From: Verrucomicrobiaceae bacterium
GTDB lineage: Bacteria > Verrucomicrobiota > Verrucomicrobiae > Verrucomicrobiales > Akkermansiaceae
Direction: 5' to 3'
Assembly (NCBI GenBank): GCA_947372405.1
Contig: CANBTO010000134.1
Span: 1-10,437, forward strand
DNA length: 10,437 nt
Shown here: in pieces, positions 1 through 8,150 of the stretch
How the letters are laid out: each line of letters begins with the position of its first letter
Numbering within the stretch: position 1 is the stretch's first letter
Program-made: the position numbers and the translations under genes
Notes under the pieces: model-generated
What the model saw: only the letters and a program-made list of their open reading frames with translations
Told to the model about the DNA's origin: nothing
Databases searched by the model: none

Positions 1-1018
1 CCGCCATGACAGGAAGGGATTGCTCCAGATCTTCCTCCACGGTGATTCCATGTTCTGCAACCAGCACATGAAGGTCGTCACATGCGGCCTGGATCTTCGT
101 CTTCAAATCCACCGCTTCCTTTTCCAGAAACATCCGTCCCGCATCAGCCTGGGCTAACAGCAGAAGATCCTCGATGAGCGACGTCAACCTTCGTGTCTGC
201 TGGCGGATGGTCGCCACCTCCGCCATCTGGGCCTCGCTCAGATCCGTAGCCCGCGATAGGTGGTCCACGCCGGCGCGCAGGATCGCCACCGGAGTTTTCA
301 ACTGGTGCGAGGCGTCTGCGGAAAAGCGCGCCGCCACCTCGTAGGATGCCTGGAGGCGGTTGAAGCTCCGGTTGAGGACTTCCGTGAGTTTCGCGATTTC
401 GTCATTCGCGGTTGGCATCGGCAGGCGTTCGCGCGGATTGCTTGCATTGATCCTCTCCGCCGCCGAACTAAGCGCCGCCAGAGGAGCCACGGTTCTGCGC
501 GCCAGCCACATGCCACCGAAAAACACCACCAGACCCACCGCTGGAAGTGCCGCCGCGAATCCGATCCCCAGGTCTTTCATGAACCTCTGCATCACGTTCA
601 CTTTTGCTCCGATCCGCACCACGTAGTCTCCCGCCCGCCACGCACCGAGCCGGCAGGTCTTGCCTTCAATTTTCACCGTGCGCGGCTTGCCGATCTCGCC
701 GTCCAATCCGCTGCCATGGAGATTGGCTGATCGGTAAACCACCTGTCCCTCGGGTCCCTCCACCACCAGAAAATGTTCCCGCAGCGTCACGGGTATGAAT
801 TCGTCGCGCAATGGCATCCGTGGATCTGACGGCGCGTCCCGGAAGTTCTTCAAGTCCCACACCAGTTCGCTCGCCTCCTGGGCATGCGCCTGGTCGATCT
901 CCGAAATCTGATAGAAATAAAGCGTCACCATCATCACCATCCCGCCCGCCACGAGTGCGGCCATGGTGAGCAGCGCCGCGTAAACCCCCACCTTGACCTT
1001 GAAGGACCAGTTGTTCAT
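1..1018 (-). CDS. Sensor histidine kinase, metal-type two-component system (partial, C-terminus outside window)
   Basis: This is an inner-membrane sensor kinase that should autophosphorylate on histidine and pass phosphate to the response regulator encoded just upstream. Reading leftward from an ATG at 1018 gives 339 codons without a stop. The order is: a membrane segment at about residues 10-33, a periplasmic region of roughly 115 residues, a second membrane segment at about 150-173, a HAMP linker to about 226, and a HisKA domain with the H-box SHQLKTP and phospho-acceptor His238. The ATP-binding (HATPase) domain is lost off the window edge; it would add roughly 110 residues. The start overlaps the regulator's stop as ATGA, which implies translational coupling, with a weak AAAGG ribosome site about 6 bases upstream. 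The layout resembles CusS/CopS-like kinases. The metal link is inferred from the neighbouring ATPase, since the sensor region shows no recognisable metal motif. Confidence 0.9.
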   Translation of the reverse strand, partial: MNNWSFKVKVGVYAALLTMAALVAGGMVMMVTLYFYQISEIDQAHAQEASELVWDLKNFRDAPSDPRMPLRDEFIPVTLREHFLVVEGPEGQVVYRSANLHGSGLDGEIGKPRTVKIEGKTCRLGAWRAGDYVVRIGAKVNVMQRFMKDLGIGFAAALPAVGLVVFFGGMWLARRTVAPLAALSSAAERINASNPRERLPMPTANDEIAKLTEVLNRSFNRLQASYEVAARFSADASHQLKTPVAILRAGVDHLSRATDLSEAQMAEVATIRQQTRRLTSLIEDLLLLAQADAGRMFLEKEAVDLKTKIQAACDDLHVLVAEHGITVEEDLEQSLPVMA

Positions 1019-1692
1019 GAGCGACCTTTCAACATGTAACCCACGCTGCGCACCGTACGGATCAACGATTCCTCGCCCGGCCTGTCGAGTTTCTTGCGCA
1101 GGCGCATGATGAAGATCTCCACCGTCCTCGTGTCATACTCGTGCTCCCGTTCCCAGATCCGTTCGCAGATCTCATCCCTCGAAAAAGCGCGTCCCGGTTC
1201 CCTCATGAAGACCTCAAGAACTTCGAATTCGCGCGGCGAGAGTTCGATGCGCTTGTCTCCGCGGCTCACACGTCGCTTGCCCAGATCCATGCACAGGTCG
1301 TCCACCCGGTGCACCGTTGGCGAATCCGGAGCCACGTTGCGCCTGCCCTGCACATCCACACGTGCAAGCAGCTCCTCCATCGCGAAGGGTTTCGTAAGGT
1401 AGTCGTCGGCACCGGCCTTCAGTCCCGCCACCCTGTCGCCTACCTCGGAGCGGGCGGTGAGCATCAAGACACGCACCGGAATGCCGGCGGTGCGGATGCG
1501 CGTCAGCAGTTCAAACCCGTCGAAGCCCGGCAGGTTCACATCCAGCACCACAAGGTCGAATCGGGAACCGCAGACTTCATTCAGACCCGACGGGCCGTCT
1601 GTCGCGGTTCTCACCTCATGCCCCGCTCGAACCAAAGCCCGGCTGACCTGCTCGGCCAACTTCGGCTCATCTTCCACCAGCAGTATGTCCAT
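1015..1692 (-). CDS. OmpR/PhoB-family response regulator, probably metal-responsive
   Basis: This is a DNA-binding response regulator of 225 residues, the usual length for the family. The receiver domain shows the acidic pair E7/D8, phospho-acceptor Asp51 in the stretch VVLDVNLPG, Thr79 and Lys101 (TKPF). A winged-helix output domain follows from about residue 130, with SPREFEVLEVF, the ICERIWE helix and the RTVRSVGYML ending typical of the OmpR/CusR branch. The ATG at 1692 is chosen because the protein then begins MDILLVEDE and a strong GGGAGGA site lies 11 bases upstream; an in-frame ATG at 1713 would place that site inside the coding region. The gene precedes and overlaps the kinase gene, forming a two-gene operon. 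It is divergent from the P1B-type ATPase, its most likely target. The metal ligand cannot be told from sequence. Confidence 0.93.
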   Translation of the reverse strand: MDILLVEDEPKLAEQVSRALVRAGHEVRTATDGPSGLNEVCGSRFDLVVLDVNLPGFDGFELLTRIRTAGIPVRVLMLTARSEVGDRVAGLKAGADDYLTKPFAMEELLARVDVQGRRNVAPDSPTVHRVDDLCMDLGKRRVSRGDKRIELSPREFEVLEVFMREPGRAFSRDEICERIWEREHEYDTRTVEIFIMRLRKKLDRPGEESLIRTVRSVGYMLKGRS

Positions 1693-1702
1693 TGTGAGAG
1701 CA

Positions 1703-1709
1703 TCCTCCC
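1703..1709 (-). promoter_or_regulatory. Ribosome binding site of the response regulator
   Basis: The minus strand reads GGGAGGA here, 11 bases before the ATG at 1692. It is the only strong Shine-Dalgarno match seen at a gene start in this window, and it settles the start of the regulator against the in-frame ATG at 1713. Confidence 0.7.
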
Positions 1710-1759
1710 ACACTTCAGGGAGCCATCAAGGAATTTAAACCGAAACCATCCAGCGGGCG

Positions 1760-1834
1760 CTCGATTCACGCCGCACTCTTGTGAACGAGTATCAACAACA
1801 TCTGCTAGCAAGCGGATTCCACACATTCCGCTTG
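1760..1834. promoter_or_regulatory. Divergent regulatory region with two inverted repeats (candidate operators)
   Basis: The roughly 224-base gap between the regulator start (1692) and the ATPase start (1917) holds two palindromes. The right one is a perfect 8-base inverted repeat, CAAGCGGA at 1809-1816 and TCCGCTTG at 1827-1834, separated by 10 bases. The left one pairs CTCG (1760-1763) plus TTCAC (1765-1769) with GTGAA (1781-1785) plus CGAG (1786-1789): nine pairs with one bulged A and an 11-base spacer. Either could bind a dimeric regulator, and their position between divergent genes suits control of both. OmpR-family proteins more often use direct repeats, so a second regulator (MerR, ArsR or Fur type, for example) is also possible. 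I could not identify convincing -35/-10 elements. Confidence 0.4.
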
Positions 1835-1916
1835 GCAATTCAAACATCTGGTGGACATTCCAACGGCGGAAAAAGCTGGACGCGCACCGCGTTCATACCC
1901 AATTCTAACATTAAAC

Positions 1917-4271
1917 ATGAAACCCGATCCTGACGTCCCGCCAACTGGTGTGGAACCGGACCATCAACTCACGGATCACAGCGGAATCCTCCAGGTTTCC
2001 ACTAATCCCGCCCGTGAATGCGTCGATGTCGTTTTCGATCCCGCAAAACTCAGCGACAGCGAGGTGCGTTCGCTGATCAAGGAACACATCTCCCAGGTAG
2101 AGTCATCTATCAGAAAACACACCTACCGACTCGAAGGAAACGCCTGCGAGGCCTGCGCGCAGAAGTTGGAGAAACGGGTGGCGCGCATTCCCGGCGTGAG
2201 GCGGGCCACCGCCACTTACCTTGGCCGGGTCCTGTCCGTCACCTTCGACTCCGATGTGGAGCCGGAGTCACGGATGGCGTTGGACCTCGCAAACTCCGGG
2301 GCCGCTATCAAGCCGCTGTCCAAAGCTGCTGCGGTCCATCGCTCGCTTGGAAAGAAAATCCTCTCCGGTGACCTCAACGAGGAGATATCCTGCGGGCTCG
2401 GTCTTGTCTTTCTCGTGTCCGCTCTCATCGTCGAAAAGATCGTCGGCGTCGGACCGGCCACTCATGTCCTGTATGCGGGAGCCTATGTATTCGCCGGACA
2501 GCAGGGCGTGCGCGCCGCCATCGCATCGCTGCGTGAAAAGGTGCTCGATGTGGACGTGTTGATGGTTCTCGCGGCGATCGGCGCGGCCTTGGTCAAGGCC
2601 CCGTTCGAAGGAGCCTTGTTGCTCTTTCTCTTCAGCTTCTCCAACGTGCTCCAGCGCCACGCCATGGAGCGCACCCAGCGGGCCATCGAGTCCCTTCTCA
2701 CCCTGCGTCCCAGCGAGGCTTTGGTGAAACGTGGCGGCGGCAGCGAGAAGATCCCGGTCGAAGAACTTGTCATAGGTGACATCGTGCTGGTCCGTCCCGG
2801 CGAGCAGATCCCGGTGGACGGCGTGCTCACGGAAGGCACCACCAGCGTTGACGAAGCGTCTCTAACAGGTGAGTCCATGCCTGTTTCAAAAGCCCTCGGT
2901 AGTCCTGTTTTCGCCGGCACGCTGAACCAAAGCGGCGGGATCGAACTGAAGGTCACCAAACGCTCCGAGGACTCCACGCTATCGCGCATGGTGAAACTCG
3001 TCGCCGAGGCACAGGCGGAGAAATCCAAAACCCAGCGTTTCCTCGAAACCGCGGAACAATACTATGCCATGGGCGTCATCCTCTTCACCCTGGGTGTCTT
3101 CCTGGTTCCATGGTTGTTTCAAGGCGACTCCTTTTCCCATGCCTTCTACCGCGCCATGACGATCATGGTCGTGGCCTCTCCCTGCGCGCTGGTGATCAGC
3201 ACTCCCGCCACGGTTCTATCAGCCATTGGCGGCGCGGCGCGGCGCGGCATCCTCATCAAAGGCGGCTCGCATCTCGAACGCGCGGCGAAGATCGACATCG
3301 TCGCCATCGACAAGACCGGCACCCTCACCGTCGGCAAGCCGTCTCTAACTGAAATCGTCACCACCACGGGTATCCACCCGGTCTCATCCGTTCCGGCGGA
3401 GGTCCTTGCGCTGCTTCGCGTGGCCGCCGCGCTTGAGGCCAAGTCCGAGCATCCGCTGGCCCACGCCATCGTCACGAGCGCAGGGAAACTCGGCATCGAG
3501 CCGCCGTCCGCCACGGATTTCCAATCCACCGCGGGCAAGGGCGCGGAGGCCACCATCGAATCCGTCCGCTACATCATCGGTAGCGAACGGCTCTTCCGCG
3601 AGTTGCATGCGGATGGCCTGGAGAAGCTCTCGTCACTTTCGCAGCCCATGCAGAACGACGGCAAGACCTGCGTCTGGCTTGGCTCAAGGAACGGAGACCA
3701 GGTGGTCGCACTCGCCGTGCTTGCACTGGCGGACACCCTCCGCCCATCCGCCAAGGATCTTGTCAGCAGCCTGAAAAAACTCGGCGTGAGAAAGATCGTC
3801 ATGTTGACCGGGGACCAACACCTCGTCGCCGAGTCCATCGCCCGCGAAGCCTGCGTTGACGAAGTCCGCGCCGAGCTTCTTCCTGCGGACAAACTTGAAG
3901 TCATCCGCCAGCTCAAGACCGAAGGCACCGTCATGATGGTGGGCGACGGCGTCAACGACGCCCCTGCCCTGGCCATGTCCGATCTCGGCGTCGCCATGGG
4001 TGCGGCCGGCACCGACGTGGCCATGGAAACCGCCGACATCGTCCTCATGGGTGACCGCCTGGAAAACATCCCGCTTCTGCTCTCCCACACGCGTCGCGCG
4101 AAACGGGTTCTCTATCAAAACCTCATCTTCGCCACCGCCGTCATCATCGTGCTCATCATCTCAGCCCTTGGATTCTCGCTGCCACTTCCGTTAGGGGTTG
4201 TCGGTCATGAAGGCAGCACCGTGCTCGTCTGCCTCAACGGCCTCAGGCTGCTGCTAATCGCAAGGCAATAG
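1917..4271 (+). CDS. P1B-4-type heavy-metal-transporting P-type ATPase (Co2+/Fe2+-type exporter) with N-terminal HMA domain
   Basis: This is an inner-membrane ATP-driven pump of 784 residues that exports transition metal from the cytoplasm. The N-terminus carries a degenerate half of a heavy-metal-associated fold (about 20-50, no CxxC), then an HMA domain with Cys77-Glu-Ala-Cys80. The actuator loop has TGES at 317-320. The membrane metal site is SPC (421-423), not CPC. The phosphorylation site is DKTGT with Asp465; the nucleotide domain has the HP pair at 512-513 and the hinge has GDGVND at 676-681. The last membrane helix has HEGST at 764-768. SPC plus HEG(G/S)T defines the P1B-4 class, known from CoaT, CtpD and PfeT, which move Co2+ and/or Fe2+; Zn2+ or Cd2+ cannot be excluded. 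The ATG at 1917 has no Shine-Dalgarno site; an in-frame GTG at 1851 would add 22 unconvincing residues. The gene is divergent from the two-component pair. Confidence 0.93.
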   Translation: MKPDPDVPPTGVEPDHQLTDHSGILQVSTNPARECVDVVFDPAKLSDSEVRSLIKEHISQVESSIRKHTYRLEGNACEACAQKLEKRVARIPGVRRATATYLGRVLSVTFDSDVEPESRMALDLANSGAAIKPLSKAAAVHRSLGKKILSGDLNEEISCGLGLVFLVSALIVEKIVGVGPATHVLYAGAYVFAGQQGVRAAIASLREKVLDVDVLMVLAAIGAALVKAPFEGALLLFLFSFSNVLQRHAMERTQRAIESLLTLRPSEALVKRGGGSEKIPVEELVIGDIVLVRPGEQIPVDGVLTEGTTSVDEASLTGESMPVSKALGSPVFAGTLNQSGGIELKVTKRSEDSTLSRMVKLVAEAQAEKSKTQRFLETAEQYYAMGVILFTLGVFLVPWLFQGDSFSHAFYRAMTIMVVASPCALVISTPATVLSAIGGAARRGILIKGGSHLERAAKIDIVAIDKTGTLTVGKPSLTEIVTTTGIHPVSSVPAEVLALLRVAAALEAKSEHPLAHAIVTSAGKLGIEPPSATDFQSTAGKGAEATIESVRYIIGSERLFRELHADGLEKLSSLSQPMQNDGKTCVWLGSRNGDQVVALAVLALADTLRPSAKDLVSSLKKLGVRKIVMLTGDQHLVAESIAREACVDEVRAELLPADKLEVIRQLKTEGTVMMVGDGVNDAPALAMSDLGVAMGAAGTDVAMETADIVLMGDRLENIPLLLSHTRRAKRVLYQNLIFATAVIIVLIISALGFSLPLPLGVVGHEGSTVLVCLNGLRLLLIARQ

Positions 4272-4341
4272 CGGAGTCGTTGGTCCCAATGCTTTCAAGC
4301 AGGGGGGCGCATAAGGAACCATGACCTTCACTTTCTTGGAT

Positions 4342-4431
4342 GGGAAGCACTTCAACGAGGATGTCGCCATTCACCTGATAGAAATCCGCATCATCGGCAA
4401 TGTGGATGAGATGCACGGGATTGGCGGCATG
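4342..4431 (-). pseudogene. Diverged remnant of the 3' part of gpmI
   Basis: Read leftward, these 30 codons align without gaps to residues 460-489 of the intact GpmI encoded at 5229-6767 (its bases 5301-5390); I count 17 of 30 identical residues. The core is clearest in DNA: 4371-4424 against 5330-5383 matches at about 46 of 54 positions by eye. The fragment contains the counterpart of the metal ligand His460 and the HLI..ADDA stretch. An in-frame TAA lies at 4438-4440, just upstream, and there is no start codon, so it cannot be an intact gene. Farther downstream an EGHGSL segment resembles the GpmI ending MTGGSL, as if about ten codons had been lost between them; that part is weak. It lies just past the 3' end of the exported-protein gene. 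It may be debris of a tandem gpmI duplication or of a paralogue. Confidence 0.65.
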
Positions 4432-4452
4432 CGACCGTTAGAGCAGCCTCCG

Positions 4453-5169
4453 TTATGGGAGTTTGGCAAAGACGCCTTTCGCCGCTTTCACCGAAATGTT
4501 CTGATTGCGGGCATAAGCGGTGGAGGCCGCACCGCGGATGTCTTCAAGTGAACCGCCCTTCGCCCAGACCGGCAGCGCTTCGCGTAGGATGAATGAACCG
4601 GGATACATCAACTGGGTGGTCAACAGGACGGGGCGCGCACCGATCTTCGTAAGACGCTCCGTGAAGTAGCTCTCGCTCACACAGCAAAGCACGATGGCAT
4701 CCACCGGCTTCACCGCTTTGCCCGGATTTGGAGGAACCTGGGCATCCATCAAGACATTGTGGCCGATGTAAACGCAAAGATCCGAATTCCCGGACACCAC
4801 GCTGCTTTCAAAAGCCGTCAGGCAGGCTTGGATTTCGGAACCTCGCCAAGCCTCGGCCGTGACTTGAACGCCTGCGGACTCGTTCAAATAGGTCAGCCTT
4901 TCGAAGATGCGTTTGTCTTCGAGCGTTTCTCTTTTGATGAGCTTCCATTGCTTGCTGGATTTGAAACATCCTGCAAACCCTTCGGTGCAGCCCCAGTAGA
5001 GATTGTCTTCCGGTTTGTTCCCATCGCCGATCTTCGCGGGAACGGGAATGATCCCTTGGGTGGCATTGTCGCATAGGGCTACGAACAATGCGACTTTCTT
5101 TGGAGCAGCGTGTGCCATTTGAAGGAAGAGCAAAACCAAAATGAACACGCGCATGGATTTGGTTACCAT
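4453..5169 (-). CDS. Exported hypothetical protein, possible caspase-like (clan CD) fold
   Basis: I cannot name this 238-residue protein. It begins with a signal peptide: basic start, hydrophobic stretch at about residues 8-18, and a likely AHA|A cleavage after residue 21, so it should act outside the cytoplasm. A start at Met6 (5154) is equally plausible; neither has a Shine-Dalgarno site. After the signal come a WGCTEGFAGC segment (two cysteines at 61 and 68), then a predicted strand ending in YIGHN with His137, and another ending in IVLCC with Cys162/Cys163, followed by YFTERL and a GARPVLLTT strand. A His after one strand and a Cys after the next, followed by a GAxxV strand, recalls caspase, CHAT and gingipain folds of clan CD. 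That is inference from pattern, not a recognised domain. It is leftward, 59 bases after gpmI, and may be transcribed with it. It converges on the ATPase. Confidence 0.75.
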   Translation of the reverse strand: MVTKSMRVFILVLLFLQMAHAAPKKVALFVALCDNATQGIIPVPAKIGDGNKPEDNLYWGCTEGFAGCFKSSKQWKLIKRETLEDKRIFERLTYLNESAGVQVTAEAWRGSEIQACLTAFESSVVSGNSDLCVYIGHNVLMDAQVPPNPGKAVKPVDAIVLCCVSESYFTERLTKIGARPVLLTTQLMYPGSFILREALPVWAKGGSLEDIRGAASTAYARNQNISVKAAKGVFAKLP

Positions 5170-5228
5170 GCGCGGTTTGATTTCACAATGGGCATTTCAC
5201 CACGCGGGTGGCACACCGCCGCTATATT

Positions 5229-6767
<1,539 letters not shown>

Positions 6768-6786
6768 GACGAGGCGGGCTGTACTC

Positions 6787-6803
6787 CCCGGCAGGGTGCC
6801 GGG
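6787..6803 (-). other. GC-rich hairpin in the rodA-gpmI spacer
   Basis: A perfect 7-base stem with a 3-base loop (CCCGGCA, ccc, TGCCGGG on the transcribed strand) sits between the rodA stop and the gpmI start, ending about 20 bases before the gpmI ATG. No U-run follows, so it is not a standard intrinsic terminator. It could stabilise mRNA or attenuate gpmI expression; no function can be assigned. Confidence 0.45.
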
Positions 6804-6838
6804 CAAGCCTTGAAAGCGCGGAATCCGGGAGGAATCGT

Positions 6839-8038
6839 TCAGTCCGCGGCGGGTTTCATCTGCAGCTCCGGCCGGATGTTCCGATGGATCCAGACGCTCT
6901 GGACCAAGCCGAGCATGAGCATGCAGATCACCACGAAGGTGCCGGAATAACTGACCAGCGGCAGCGGGATTCCGGTGATCGGCATGATCAGCACGCACAT
7001 GCCGATGCTTTCGTAGATGTGGGCGAAAAACATCGCGACCACCAGCGCTGCGATCAACCTCCCGCACACATCGCGGCTGTAAAACGCGATGAACAGCCCT
7101 TGGATCAGCAACAGCGCGAAGGCGGTGAGCAGCAGCAGGCTGCCGCGGAAACCCAGTTCCTCCGCAATGACAGCGAAGATGTAGTCATTGTGCGCGGTAT
7201 CCTTCGGGATGAACGCTTTGGCATGAAGCGATCCCTGTTCCGCGGTAGCCTTCCAACCCACGCCTTTCCAACCGGCCTTGCCCACCGCCATCGCGATGTT
7301 ATGGGGCGCATAGCCCTCCGCGGTGATGTTGACTTCCTGCCCGCGCATCATCCGGAGCCAGACGTCGATCCGTTCCGGTCCGCGTTTGGAAACCAGCGGC
7401 AACGCGATGAAGTAGAGCAGGGCGATCATGCCCACACCGATGAAGGTCATGAAGGAAAGATAACGGAACGGAACGCCGCCGATCAGCAGCGCGACCACAG
7501 ACACGGGCATCCAGACCATGCCGGAGCCCATGTCGCCCATTTTCATAACCATCAGGCAAGGCACCGCTGCCAGCACACCGATCACGGCGATGCGCATGAT
7601 GGGAGCGGCGAACCATCGGTGGAGTTTCGGCAAGTCCTGCACCAGCCACGAGATCATGAGGATCCCGGAAGAGATCCCAAGTTGAGCGGGCTGAAAGGTA
7701 AGCCCCATGATGTTCAGGCGATACACCGCATCGCCCTGTTTCATGGCCCAGATCATCATTCCCAGTCCCGCCAGATAAAACGGGATGCCCAGCCAGCGGA
7801 TCCAGCGGTAGTCCACCAGCGCCGCGCCGAAATAGACGACGCTTCCGATGAGGATCCAGCGTTTCTGCATCCAGGCGTAGTAGGCCCCAGCGCTTCCGAA
7901 CTGGTTGAGCACTTCCTTGGATACCGGCAGGTGGCGGGCGGCGCTCTCGATCATGAAAACGCCGAAGATCAGGAGCCCGTACATCACCAGGACGAGCACC
8001 CAGTTCATTCCGAGGATTTTTTTCAGAAATGGCGTCAT
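6839..8038 (-). CDS. rodA: SEDS-family peptidoglycan glycosyltransferase, RodA-like
   Basis: This is a polytopic inner-membrane protein of 399 residues and about ten membrane segments. It belongs to the FtsW/RodA/SpoVE (SEDS) family, which polymerises lipid II into glycan strands during wall elongation with a class B penicillin-binding protein. Family signatures are FQPAQLG (115-121, usually QPSE), GDMGSG (168-173), HNDYIFAVIAEELGF (283-297) and PITGIPLPLVSYSGT (353-367). The short C-terminal tail and lack of a long N-terminal region suit RodA more than FtsW. Several normally conserved sites differ, including the position I align with the catalytic Asp (Asn237). The ATG at 8038 lacks a Shine-Dalgarno site; Met11 is an alternative start. 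It heads a likely rodA-gpmI operon and is divergent from pbpC. No class B partner (mrdA) or mreBCD gene is in view. Confidence 0.9.
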   Translation of the reverse strand: MTPFLKKILGMNWVLVLVMYGLLIFGVFMIESAARHLPVSKEVLNQFGSAGAYYAWMQKRWILIGSVVYFGAALVDYRWIRWLGIPFYLAGLGMMIWAMKQGDAVYRLNIMGLTFQPAQLGISSGILMISWLVQDLPKLHRWFAAPIMRIAVIGVLAAVPCLMVMKMGDMGSGMVWMPVSVVALLIGGVPFRYLSFMTFIGVGMIALLYFIALPLVSKRGPERIDVWLRMMRGQEVNITAEGYAPHNIAMAVGKAGWKGVGWKATAEQGSLHAKAFIPKDTAHNDYIFAVIAEELGFRGSLLLLTAFALLLIQGLFIAFYSRDVCGRLIAALVVAMFFAHIYESIGMCVLIMPITGIPLPLVSYSGTFVVICMLMLGLVQSVWIHRNIRPELQMKPAAD

Positions 8039-8087
8039 GCGGGACGGCGGCGACCATACGCGACACGATCCTCATGGCAAGGCGGGT

Positions 8088-8123
8088 GTGAAAATTCACC
8101 ATCCGGTGAATGCGCGCCGTGAA
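8088..8123. promoter_or_regulatory. Cluster of GTGAA/TTCAC pentamers between rodA and pbpC
   Basis: The 112-base divergent gap holds GTGAA at 8088-8092, 8106-8110 and 8119-8123, and TTCAC at 8095-8099. Together they form an ATTCACC-atcc-GGTGAAT inverted repeat (8094-8111), preceded by a GTGAA-aa-TTCAC palindrome (8088-8099). This could be the operator of a regulator acting on both wall-synthesis genes, or a structured promoter region. No certain -35/-10 pair was recognised. Confidence 0.35.
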
Positions 8124-8150
8124 AGTTTCGGCTTCTTTGCGGAACGGGAT

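Noticed and set aside
1816..1861. ATTCC repeats at 1816, 1825 and 1857 as an OmpR-type direct-repeat operator
   Set aside because: The offsets are 9 and 32 bases, not the 10-11 base spacing typical of the family, and the first two overlap the palindrome already listed.
1141..1908. Rightward 255-codon open frame opposite the response regulator
   Set aside because: It is antisense to a well-supported OmpR-family gene and shows no recognisable domain.
4321..4551. Rightward 76-codon open frame after the ATPase
   Set aside because: It runs antisense across the gpmI remnant and the 3' end of the exported-protein gene, with no ribosome site; its N-terminal half simply reads the opposite strand of the remnant.
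5197..5220. Possible terminator hairpin between gpmI and the exported-protein gene
   Set aside because: Only a 4-base CCAC/GTGG stem is visible and no U-run follows.
6768..7067. 100-residue N-terminal extension of gpmI
   Set aside because: The extension is low-quality sequence overlapping rodA in another frame; the family start MAKKPVVLIIRDGWG fits the ATG at 6767.
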